Below are positions 39,601 through 50,200 of a DNA stretch of 64,000 nucleotides, piece after piece. Both the position numbers and the translations under genes were made by a program. This DNA is from Rhabdophis nuchalis (lineage: Eukaryota; Chordata; Lepidosauria; Squamata; Natricidae): NCBI GenBank assembly GCA_039707465.1, contig CM077643.1, forward strand, positions 317,135,919-317,199,918, read 5' to 3'. The notes beneath the pieces were generated by a model that did no database searches, was not told the origin of the DNA, and worked only from the letters and a program-made list of their open reading frames with translations. The stretch's first letter is position 1. The number at the start of each line of letters is the position of its first letter.

Positions 39601-41423
39601 CACATAGAATTAAAATCAGTAAAACAAAATGAGCAAAGTATTACAGAATTTAACATTTGATATGCTATCAGCAAGGGATAGATTAGTATTCAAATCCCTC
39701 AAGTGTCATGTTGAAAAGCCATATATGTTTGATTCCATGAAAGCCCAACAGGAGGATTGTGGTCCAGGTATCCAGAGACAGGCTGTTCCACATAAAGGGA
39801 GCCATCATTGAGAAAATTATAATGGGTTTTAGTACGGGATACAATTTAATAGTTTAGTAATAGTAATATATTTTTGTATTTTGTATGGCTTTTAATATTG
39901 CCTGTGTGCCGCCCTGGGTCCTTGCAAGGAGAAGGGTGGAGTATAAATTTAATAAAATAAAATAAATAAATAAAATAAAATTCAAGTATGGGGATTGTAC
40001 AGATTGCATTTTCTCAGAGACAAACCTTTCACTCAAGGTAACATTGTTCACATCCTAATACAGACTTTTTCTGTTTATAATTAATGTTTGAAAAGGGAGA
40101 GAGAAAGAAGTTATTAGACAAATAATCTGAGATATTTAGAATTTCAAATATGAGATATAAGATTTACAAGTACAGAACTTCAGGATTTTTTTTTTTTTTT
40201 GCGAATGAATTCCGCTGATAGTAAAAGAAAACAGTAACATTTTGTTTTTCATATTTAACAATTCAGGTTACGATTTGAAAAAACCCAAAAACATGTGGAA
40301 AGCTACATTGAACATTGCAGCGGTCATGTTGTAGTCTCTGCTTCCACTCGCGAGTGGGCTATTAAGAAGCATCTTTATAAAACAACCGGTGTGACAGCAT
40401 GTGAGAATGTGGGGCGTGTATTAGCACAACGTTGTCTCGAAGCTGGAATCAACTTTGTGGCTGACAAGGTTATAATTCCATGGGAAAAACAAGGCGAAGG
40501 GGCAAGTTGATTTTGTTTTTCTTACTTTGGTTGTTACTTACCGTATTTTTCAGTGTGTAATATGCACTTTTTCTCCCTTAAAAGAGGGTGAAAAATTTGG
40601 TGCGTCTTACACCGAATTTAGCCACCTGCCCGCTCCCACCCGGCCTCCACCCTTTGGCCTCTGCCTCCCAGCAATTTTAATCCTTGCAGCAAACAGCCTG
40701 TTTCAGTTTTAGCCCAGCCTGATTAGCACAAGAAGTTAATTGTCGGTTGGATCAGCCTCCTAACCATCATCTGTTTCAGGCTGCAGGTATTGCCTATTGC
40801 CACCTCCACCACATCCCATTTTTCACCCATTCCGATCCCTGCCGCCCGGAACAGGCGGAAAATGGGGGCATGGAGGCAATAGGCTATGGCAATCCACGTA
40901 GCCTGAAACAGCTGATCCTCTGGAAGCCCATCCCTCAGGCTAAATTGAAATAGGCTGTTTGCTGTTTGCTGCAAACAGCAAATTGCTGGGAGGCAGAGAC
41001 AGATTTTTTTTCCCCTCCCCAAAAGCTAGGTGCGTCTTATACTTTGGAGCGTCTTATACTCTGAAAAGTACGGTATCCTATGTTTTATGTTCTTGACCAC
41101 AGTATTGTACAGATTACTTATAGCATGGCTTTATGAACAAAGCATTAAAATATATATAAATATCAATAAAGGCTTAGTGCACAGTTGGCATGTACTCTTA
41201 ACATGAGAATTACATTATTTGGGGAGGAGAACTTTAATTCACTGTGTATGCCAAAAGTACTAATGGAACTGACAAAATTAACAGTTGTGTCTTTCTTTTT
41301 AAATTCAAATAGGTGACACGTTTCAAACAGGCTATGACTGAAGGCGGTGTTGAACTAGAAGAACTTGAAAGAATTTATGATAAATATGGTAATAAGAAGC
41401 TGCCAAAGAAAATACAGTCTTAG
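36622..41423 (+). CDS. MRPL18: Mitochondrial ribosomal protein uL18m, 4 coding exons
   Basis: Component of the large subunit of the mitochondrial ribosome (central protuberance). Coding exons: 36622-36688, 37389-37572, 40267-40501, 41313-41423; 597 nt, 198 residues (human 180). The N-terminus ([17 protein letters not shown]) is Arg-rich and lacks acidic residues, like a mitochondrial presequence. The uL18 core is clear: [37 protein letters not shown] and [15 protein letters not shown]. Intron 3 has a GC donor (GGG|GCAAGT) with a normal AG acceptor; this choice alone keeps frame and gives the conserved IIPWE region followed by AMTEGG. The C-terminus is about 14 residues longer and Lys-rich compared with human. 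A MITE starts 40 bases after the GC donor. Confidence 0.95.
37735..38000 (-). mobile_element. Old LINE 3' end fragment
   Basis: ATTATTATTATTTACATTTA then GGGCCCAATGCCCAGTG resembles a reverse-strand LINE 3' end. The older copy seems to continue at 38220-38600 beyond a younger insert. Confidence 0.45.
38035..38212 (+). mobile_element. CR1/L2-clade LINE 3' tail
   Basis: Ends with GCGCCGCCCTGGGTCC, AGAAGGGCGGGATATAAATT and a (AAATA)n tail at 38178-38212. It is the plus-strand version of the tails of the large LINEs. Confidence 0.8.
38220..38580 (-). mobile_element. Diverged CR1/L2-clade LINE coding fragment
   Basis: GCATATTGCAGTAGTCAAGC and GAGCACGAGTGACTGTC match, with many changes, the reverse-strand segment at 12740-12800 of the better preserved LINE. 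It is too decayed to translate. Confidence 0.6.
38690..39000 (+). mobile_element. Dispersed repeat, GACTACCTG family
   Basis: GGTTGTTAAGTGAATCTCAC, TTTTTTCAGTGCCATTGTAA and TGTTGTAAGTTGAGAATTAC follow the order seen at 43031-43578. The left end is missing. Confidence 0.65.
39115..39185 (-). mobile_element. Very short LINE 3' tail
   Basis: T-rich run, then ATACCCCGCCCTTCTCC and AAGGACCCA: only the last ~70 bases of the LINE, a dead-on-arrival insertion. Confidence 0.7.
39835..39981 (+). mobile_element. CR1/L2-clade LINE 3' tail
   Basis: TGTGCCGCCCTGGGTCCTTG then GAGAAGGGTGGAGTATAAAT and a (AATAAA)n tail. Located in MRPL18 intron 2. Confidence 0.75.
40541..41073. mobile_element. TA-flanked inverted-repeat element in MRPL18 intron 3
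   Basis: Ends CCGTATTTTTCAGTGTG and ATACTCTGAAAAGTACGG are imperfect inverted repeats flanked by TA on both sides, suggesting a Tc1/mariner-like cut-and-paste origin. It is noncoding. The words GCGTCTTATACT occur twice near the right end. Confidence 0.7.
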
Positions 41424-41498
41424 AAGCCTGCCATCCTTGGAAAACAGTTGATCACACACCGCTCTTAATACATACTACAGTTGAATCTTTTTATATTA

Positions 41499-41504
41499 AA
41501 TAAA
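41499..41504 (+). terminator. MRPL18 poly(A) signal AATAAA
   Basis: Canonical hexamer 76 bases after the MRPL18 stop, giving a short 3' UTR. Confidence 0.75.
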
Positions 41505-41529
41505 AATCCAACAGAAGTACAACTTCTGG

Positions 41530-42380
41530 TGACAGTTTTTTGTTTGTTTTCTTGTTAACTGTTTTCATAAAATATTATAACAATATAAAACACATAATCT
41601 GCTACAGGTGGTTCCCTAGCCAATGTATAACTTTTAAAAAAGATAAATAAATAAGCCAGCCAATATTATTTCACTTTAAAAATAAATGGTAGGACTGGTG
41701 TTCTCTCACCTGCAGTAACAAAAGGCTCTTTTATTTCCTTTTGCTTTTGAAAATAAACTTGTGATGGGTGATTTCTTTTAATGGTAGCAACAATCACTTT
41801 GTTGTAAATATGTATATATCAGATTTCTTTTGACAGTGTTTAAACTTTTGTTGGTTGACAAAAGTGATTAGTATATTATGATCTACTTAATGGAAAATGT
41901 TGGAAGTTGGTGTTCCAAAATTCATTTTGGACCTTGAGCCATGTGGGATTAATTAAATTCTAGCAGAGTCTGGCACATTTTCTGCTGAGTTTGGAAGCGT
42001 TATAGGTTTCATCTCTGTAATAGAAACTTGATTAGGACTATCAACGGGCATGCTCTGTAGTATCTTCATTTGTCTCTTTTTGAGCAAACATTTCCCTCAT
42101 AAAACAATGGATAAGAGATATTCAGCATAAAGGAAAGATATTTTATTTGCATTATACCACCATGTCAACCTACTTTTACCTTGCTCTTTAGGGGGGGAAA
42201 AATCTCAACTATTTGCCAAGATTGCTCATCATTATTATCATGGCTTTCAGGTCTACTCAGATCATTCCATTTAAGAAACCCTCTTGATCATTGCTGCAAC
42301 TAGAGAAGTTGGTTAACGAAAAGTCTGTAGAGGACTTTTGACCCTGAGGACACAGCTAAACTGCCAAGTGCTTCAAGTAC
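41530..42380. other. Intergenic sequence, nothing recognised
   Basis: AT-rich spacer between MRPL18 and a nested MITE pair. No exon or RNA gene is evident. Confidence 0.45.
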
Positions 42381-42389
42381 CCTCTAAAA

Positions 42390-42706
42390 CAGGTGTCAAA
42401 CTTGCGACATCATCATATGACATATCACAACTTCCCCCTTTCGCTAAAACAGGTGGGCGTGGCCCAGATGTGAAATTCAGCAGGTTCTGACAGGTTCTGG
42501 AGAACCAGTAGTGGAAATTTTGAGTAGTTCGAAGGAAATGCCACCTCTATCTGGCTCCAGAGTGGGGTGGGAATAGAGATTTTGCAGTATCCTTCCCCTG
42601 CCACACCCACCAAGCCACGCCCACAGAACCAGAAGTAAAAAATAATTGAATTTCACCACTGGTGTGGCCGCATCCAGTCCGCGGACTGCGAGTTTCAACA
42701 CCTTTG
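42390..42706 (+). mobile_element. hAT-like MITE (outer of a nested pair)
   Basis: Ends CAGGTGTCAAACTTGCG and CGAGTTTCAACACCTTTG with a perfect 8-bp target duplication CTCTAAAA at 42382-42389 and 42707-42714. It is interrupted by a second MITE. Confidence 0.82.
42465..42661 (-). mobile_element. hAT-like MITE nested in the 42390 element
   Basis: Ends CAGATGTGAAATTCAGCAG and TTGAATTTCACCACTG; flanking octamers GCGTGGCC and GTGTGGCC agree at seven of eight positions. The body (CCACGCCCACAGAACCAG) is shared with 51966-52255. Confidence 0.75.
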
Positions 42707-43030
42707 CTCTAAAAGGAGGCAAATGACCAACTGTCTGCAAGCAGTATAAATCTTTCCATTCCCCACTACCCCTTCAGAGATGAAGAAGCTTCTTAGATGG
42801 GAAGTGAAACATCTTCAAAGAGAAAACAGGAAGGTCCAGTTGATTCCTGAAAAGGCACCTTTGGTTAAAGAAAACAAAATACATGTGACTACCTCTTTTC
42901 AATGACTTGTGGACACTATATTCAGCAAGATACTATATTAAGTCAAGGCAGTGCAGTTTTTTATTTTCAGTAAAGTAATTAAGCAGCCCATAATTGATCT
43001 TACAAAAGGAGAAAAAAACCTGCAAGAATA

Positions 43031-43578
43031 CAGGTAGTCTTTGACTTACAACCGCAATTAAGCCCAAAATGTATGTTGCTAAGTGAGAAATTTGTTAAGT
43101 GAGTTTTTGCCCCATTTTACAACTTCTTGCACCAGTTGTTAAGTGAATCACTGCGGTTGTTAAATTAGTAGCACAGTTGTTGGTGAAACAAACAGAAACA
43201 GTAACAGAGTTAGAAGGGACCTTGGAGGTCTTCGAGTCCAACCCTCTGCTTAGGCAGGAAACCCTACACCACTTCAGACAAATGGTTAGATCTTCTAAAA
43301 AACTTCCAGTGTTGGAGCATTCACAACTGCTGGAGGCAAATTGTTTTTTAAATCTGGCTTCCCTATTGAATTTGCTTTTCAGAAGGTTGCAAAAGAGTGA
43401 CCCTAGAACACTATAATGGACATAAACATGGAACAGTTGCCAGGCATCTGAATTTTGATCATAGGATCATGGGGATGCTGCAAAGGTCCTAACTCTGAAA
43501 AATAGTCATAACTCACTTTTTTCAGTGCCATTGTAACTTTGGTCACTAAATGAACTGTTGTAAGTTTGGGACTACCTG
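43031..43578 (+). mobile_element. Inverted-ended dispersed repeat, GACTACCTG family
   Basis: Left end CAGGTAGTCTTTGACTTACA and right end TTGTAAGTTTGGGACTACCTG (21 bases, last 20 read as inverted) make terminal inverted repeats. A CR1 fragment (43184-43352) is nested inside. Partial copies are at 30105, 33343, 38690 and 59680. Probably a DNA-transposon derivative; no transposase is seen. Confidence 0.65.
43184..43352 (-). mobile_element. CR1 LINE 3' end, nested
   Basis: AGAGTTAGAAGGGACCTTGG and CAACCCTCTGC are the reverse complement of the CR1 3' UTR. It splits the surrounding repeat. Confidence 0.8.
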
Positions 43579-43633
43579 TTTACAAGTATATATTAAAGGT
43601 CCTGAGTCCCTGCGAGTCATGTGGCATAGAAAT

Positions 43634-43890
43634 TCAATACAATACAATAGCAGAGTTGGAAGGGACCTTGGAGGTCATCTAGTCCAACTCCCTGCCTAGG
43701 CAGGAAGCCCTATACCATTTCAGACAAATGGCTCTTCAACATCTTCTTGAAGACTTCCAGGGTTGGGGCATTCACAACTTCTGGGGGCAAGCTGTTCCAC
43801 TGATTAATTGTTCTGTCAGGAAATTTCTCCTCAGTTCTAAGTTGCTTCTCTCCTTGATTCAATCAATGTTAACCTTAATCTTATTCCATA
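43634..43890 (-). mobile_element. CR1 LINE 3' end
   Basis: (CAATA)n, GCAGAGTTGGAAGGGACCTT and GTCATCTAGTCCAACTCCC are typical, with GCTGTTCCACTGATTAATTG further in. The pentamer run at the 3' end is the classic CR1 tail. Confidence 0.85.
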
Positions 43891-44059
43891 CTTAAATGCT
43901 ACCTACAAGGCAAAAACAACCTTTATCGATTTATATAAGTTTAATTTTTAAATAGCCGATCTGAATTTTATGCAAAAAACGTTTGTTCAAGTCGTTTCTC
44001 AGCCCCTTATATCTTTGACGGAGTCTAGGCATTCTAATCCTTCCCTATTAGCGTTTCCT

Positions 44060-44272
44060 AGATGGACAACGAAAAGGACCAATGACCGGATTCAGATAAT
44101 CCTTTCCAGCGATCGGGAAGAGTCAGGGAAGAGTCTTTAAATGCGGAGGGAGGGGGGAGTAGCAAATGAGGCTGGTCCCGCCCCTTTCAGCCTCTGAGGA
44201 GAAGCGGGAAGTTCACCGAACCGCAAAGGCAGGAGTTTGCGGGCGCCGCGGAGAAAAAGCAGGCAGGGCGAG
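44060..44272 (+). promoter_or_regulatory. PNLDC1 promoter region
   Basis: GC-richer DNA before the PNLDC1 start with a CCAAT box at 44080-44084 and short purine-rich runs. I did not find a clear A-MYB site upstream of the ATG. Confidence 0.45.
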
Positions 44273-47200
44273 ATGGATGTGGGGGCCGCGCAGTTTCCAG
44301 AAATGTTGCCTGGGTTAGAGGAGCTTGTCCTGGGCTGCGACTTTGTTGGTGAGGCAGGGGTGTGATATGGCGGGCGAAATCTTCCCCATCTTTTTTGATA
44401 GGCTGACTACGAAAGACGGGAGCCTCGTGGTTCACACGCCTCCACCCTTATTTATGCGTGCTAACTGGTCTCAGCTGGCGCGTCCCTCCTTAAACTTTGG
44501 GTGTGTCTTAAATGGAGAAAGCTTAAATGGAGAATGTTATTGATCCCAAGGATATTTTTGGATCTACTTCAGGGGCTTGCCAGGATCTGCTTCCTGCAGA
44601 TGGGGGACTGGATCGTTGATTGGATTCCCATTTGGCCCTTTGGATGACTCACCGGGTGGGTTATGGAGCCAAAAGATGATATATAGAAAATAAATAGAAC
44701 ACAAAACACTCACCCATCCAGTGTAATTTGTACACCATGGTTATGTAAAACATACTACTGTGGCTTGTTAAATAGCTGATGGAGCAAACCATGGTTTAGT
44801 GATATGTGATCACAATCATGATCTCAACTTTACAGGGTTGTTGTAAGAAGGATATAAGGAGAGGCCGTAGAACAGCACCATGCATTTTATGAAAATAGGT
44901 ATCCATATGTCGCTATATAGATTATGCCTTCTGATTTTGGAAAGGTCATAATTTGTAATTCTCAAGAAATCATTGCAGTGGTCTTTTATTTTCCTCCTAG
45001 CCAACGTGGGATTTTGAGAGTTGTAACAAGATCAGTACAGTGTTTCCTTAACAGACTTTAAATTATTTAATTCTAAGAAAGCTTCCAGGATGATGCTAAG
45101 TGAGTACAGTGATACTTTGTGCGAGAGGAGCAAAAACACTACCTTGTTGTGTGATTTAAAAATAAGTTATTTCCCAGGGCAAATGTGTTGCTCCGTATTT
45201 GTAAAGTCTGCAGTTCCTGTTCCCCAGTAAAATAAATCCTTTAGTCATATATTTTCCATAGTGTGATTATTAGAAGAACTCGAATCTGGCATCCTTCCTT
45301 CTTTATGGTATTCCATATCTGAATCTTACAGTTTATAGTAGAAATGTTGCTAATGTTTCAAATTGATAAAGACAAGAATTTTGCTCCAACTGATAAAAAA
45401 TATAAAGCACATGGGTGTATTAAATGCATTAGTAGAATATGATAGGTGAGAAGATACTGCAAATGATGGACAAAAATCTGGTGCATTAAAATATAACTGA
45501 AATCACTTTATTGAACAATCATAAACGTTTACATCTCAAGTTTGTAAAAATCAGATCTGAATTACTTCATAATTTGGAACAAATTAGAAGGCTGCTATGG
45601 ATAGTCTTTTGGCTTTTTACTTTCTTTTAGCACCTCTCTTATTTATTTATTTTTATTTTATTTTAATTCGATTTATATCCCGCCCTTCTCCACGAGGGAC
45701 CCAGGGTGGCGCACAGGAATTTAAAACATATAAAACAAAATATACAAAATTTAAAAGCATATTAAATTAAACAATCCTATGCTAAAACCAAATTAAAACC
45801 CCAATTTAAAACTATCTAAAATAGCCCCAGCGGGAGGTTAGGCTAGGCCGGCTTGCTGAAAAAATGTGTCTTTAGACACTGGCGGAAGAAGCGGAGGTCT
45901 GAGATGGTACGAAGTTAAGGAGGGAGGTCGTTCCAAAGGGCAGGGCCTGCCACAGAGAAGGCTGGGTGTCGCCGGACGGCATTGCCCGGCCGACGGCACC
46001 CTGAGAAGGCCCTCTCTGTGGGAGTGGATCGGCCGTAGGGATGTATGGGGCAGGAGACGGTCACGCATGTAACTAGGCCCCGAGCCATTGAGCGATTTAA
46101 AGATGGTCGTCAGAACCTTGAAGCGCACCCGAAAGACCACAGGAAGCCAGTGCAGCTCGCGCAGGATAGGTGTTATATGGGAGTATCTCGGAGCTCCCGT
46201 TATTACCCGCGTGGCCGCATTCTGGACTAGCTGTAGCTTTCGAGTGCACCTCAAGGGAAGCCCCATGTAGAGAGCGTTGCAGTAGTCGAGCCGGGATGTC
46301 ATGCGTGCTTGAGTGACTGTGCGAAGGGCAGCCTGGTCCAGTAAGGGGCGCAATTGGCGCATCAGGCGTACCTGATGAAACGCCCCCCTGGCCACGGCTG
46401 CCACATGGTCCTCCATAGACAGCCGGGAATCCAGGAGGACACCCAAATTGCGCTCCCTCTCCACGGGGGCCAGTGTTTCGCCCCCAATGGCCAGAATTGG
46501 AGTAATCTGGCTGAACCGGGGTGCCGGAAACCACAGCCACTCAGTCTTGGACAGGTTGAGTTTGAGTTTGTTACTACCCATCCAGATCCGTACGGCCTCC
46601 AAACACCGGGACAGCACCTCGGCGGCATCGTTGGGGTGGTCTGGGGTGGATATGTACAGCTGAGTGTCATCAGCGTACAGATGATATCCCACCCCAAAAC
46701 CACGGATGATCTCGCCCAGCGGCTTCATATATGTGTTGAACAGAAGGGCCAGAGGACCGACCCCTGAGGAACCCCGCATAAGAGGGGTCTCGAGGTCGAT
46801 CTCTGCCCTCCTGTCAACACATATTGCGACCGACCAGAGAGGTAGGACGAGAACCACCGTAAAACGGGGCCTCCCAGCCACAACCTCCCCAGTCGGCGCA
46901 ATAGGATACCATGGTCGATGGTATCAAAAGCCGCTGAGAGGTCTAACAGGACAAGGATAGAGGAACAACCTCTATCCCGTGCCCTCCAGAGATCATCAAC
47001 CAATGCGACCAATGCCGTCTCGGTGCTGTGACTGGGTCGGAAGCCGGACTGGCGCGGGTCTAGATAATCAATTTCCTCCAAGTGTCGCGGAAACTGTTGG
47101 GCCACCACACTCTCAACAACCTTCGCTAAAAAGTGAAGGTTGGAGACTGGACGATAGTTCTCTAATAATGCTGGGTTCAGGGAGGGCTTCTTGAGGAGGG

Positions 47201-50200
47201 GCCTCACTACCGCCTCTTTCAAGACTGCAGGCAAGCACCCCTCACTCAAAGAGGCGTTGACAATCTCCTGGAGCCAGCCTCGTGTCGTCTCCCAGGATGC
47301 CAGTAAAAGCCAGGAGGGACACGGGTCCAATAAACATGTGGTAGCCTTAAGTCTCTTTGACAACCTGTCCATATCCTCGGTAGTAACAAAGTCAAACTCC
47401 TCCCAGAATGGTACCTCAAGACCAGCCTAGGGCAGTCCGGCCGGACCACTCTCGATGGAGGGTAACTCATTCCGAATCCGAGTGATTTTGTCCTCCAGAT
47501 AAATCCCAAATTCCTCTGCCCGTCCCTGCAGAGGGGCTTCTTGCGGCCTCTGGTGAAGGAGGGAGCGAGTCACCCCAAACAGGGTGGCAGGGCGGTTATC
47601 TGCGGATGCAATAAGGGTGGCACAATACTCACGTTTGGCCACCCTTATTGCCACTAAGTAAGTCCTAATATGGGCTCTCACTAGTGTTCGGTCGGCTTCG
47701 GAGTGAGAAGATCTCCATCTGCTCTCTAGGCGTCTCCTGTGGCGTTTCATCTCCCTCAGGTCCTTGGTAAACCAAGGAGCCTGGGTGATTCGTCGCCGCA
47801 GGAGAGGCCGCAAGAGCGCGACTCGGTCCAAGGCCCCCGTGGCCGCACATGCGGCCACTAGGTCCTCAGTCGAGTCGCGGGGCAGGGTCACAGGGATTGG
47901 CCCAAGCTCCCTCTGGAACCTTTCCGGGTCCATCAGGAGCCTGGGGCGGAACCATCTAGGAATATCCGGTTCCGCCTCCCCGCGGTGAGGTGAGGCGATT
48001 GGAAAGTCTAGCCGGAGGAGAGCGTGATCTGTCCATGACAAGGGTGTGATGGCTAAATCCCCTGTTCCCAGATCACTACTCCACTGTCCCGAGACGAAGA
48101 TCAAATCCAGGGTGTGTCCCCCCTCATGAGTAGGGCCTACAACTACCTGGGTCAGGTCCATGGCCGTCATGGAAGCCATGAACTCCTGCGCTACTCCAGA
48201 GGTCTCGCCTACTGACGGCAAGTTAAAGTCCCCCATGACCAAAAGTCTGGGGGTCTCAACCGCCGCCTCGGCTATCACCTCTAGGTGCTTGGGCAGGGCT
48301 GTTGTTGCATAGCGAGGAGCCAGGAAACAACTAACACACCCAACTTTGTAGACAGTGGTCTCCCTCGGCTCAAGAACTTCCCTAATCATAATCGCCACCC
48401 CCCCACCCCTCCCTAGGGCCCTTGGCTGATGAAAGGCACGGTAACCTGGTGGGCACATTTCTACGAGGGGCAAACCCCCCTCGTGGCCCAACCAGGTTTC
48501 CGTTATACCCACCAGGTCCGGGTCCCCCTCTGACACAAGGTCATAAATGAGGGGGGCTTTTTGTACCACGGACCTGGCGTTGCATAACATCAGCCTAGGG
48601 CCCCGATCCTGTGATTCCTGCCCTCCTAGCCTGGGAAGGGAGCACGGGGCATTGGAACGCGTGACCGCCTGTATCCAGCGGCCTCGGTCCTCCAACGTCC
48701 GCCTCCCACCGCCCCTGCCCCTCCCTAGAACCGGAACGATAGAAAAAACCTCAGTGGAAACGGCCTCCCCTTCCCCTTCCTCCGTTTCCTTACTTCCGCT
48801 GGCCAGCCTTATCGTATGCCGTCCCCTCCCTGGGCTATCTCCCCCCTCCCCCCTGGAACCCCCTAAAAGCCGAATTAAAAAATTAAATAGAAACCCCCTC
48901 AGTTTGCGCTTCGCCCACCTCTCAGGAGCAATCCATCCATCCTTGAGGTGGGCCCGTGTTAGACAAGGGGCCAGGCCTGCGAGAGCGGAGACTCCCGCAG
49001 GCAAAGGAGATCACGCCTAGAATACATCACTAAAAACACAGAGGTCGTCCATACCTAGGGGACAAAGTGCAAGTCCAAAACAGAACTTTACTTTAACTTT
49101 ACTTAGATTTCATACTCACAGAGTGATGAGAACATTATTGAAATTTCTAAGGAGAAATTTCTAAGGAGAAATTTTCTGACAGTTTGAACAATTAATCAGT
49201 GGAACAACTTACCTCCATATGTTGTAAATGCTCCAACACTGGGGGTTTTTAAGAAGAGATTAGATATTCATTTGTCTGAAGTGGTGTAGGGTTTCCTGCC
49301 TGAGGGGGTTGGACAAGAAGACCTCTAAGGTCCCTCCAACTCTGTTACCCTATCCTATCCTATCCTATTCTATTCTATTCTAGTACAATAGATCATGAAG
49401 AAATCTCAATTCCTGTTTTAAAAATGAGGAGCATGTTACTACATACATATTTTATATTAATACATAACTCATTATTATATTCAATATGAATTATTATGAA
49501 TCCTACACATGTAAGATTGAGATATATGAATTAAATAAAGCTTTGTATCCATCCTTTAATAATAGTGGAAGGCACATGTTCTGTCTTTTGCAGGCCTTGA
49601 TATGGAATTCACAGGTTTGCATTCTGACAGTCAGCCTAGGTAAGCATGTTGAAATAAATATATTTCTAGTGGTCTCCCCATAGAAGTTAGAAACATGATG
49701 AACAACATAGAAATCCTTCATATCTTTCTTTTCCCCAGTCTCTTTGATTTACCTGATGACTGGTATCGGAAAGGCAGACTGAGTGTTCAGCGGTTTACAG
49801 TGAATCAACTTGGTGAGCTCTTCTAGTTTCTAAAACATAGTTTAAAATGTGGCAATCAAAAGTTAGAAATAGTATCTGAATAGTATCTAGGTCATATTAA
49901 TTTCTCCCAAAAAATGTTTTTATCTTAAAAGAATACATGCTCTCTTTCCCAAATGTATTTTGAGATATATCTATTAAGGAACTGGGATGGGTGGATTTTG
50001 CTACATACAGTATTAGCCTGTAGTGAATGAGCAATCCCTGTGAAGGCTCATGGCAGACAAACTACACCCACATTTACATTCACAAATCTCTTACACATAA
50101 GACCCAATACATTACCTCCCAAATAGAACATATCTGATGATAGAGCCGAGGTGGTGTAGTAGTTAGAGTTCAGGCTACTTCAACTGACTGCTAGCTGCAG

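Noticed and set aside
40460..40480. GT donor inside MRPL18 exon 3 (AAG|GTTATA)
   Set aside because: It would break the frame into exon 4 and remove the conserved PWE region.
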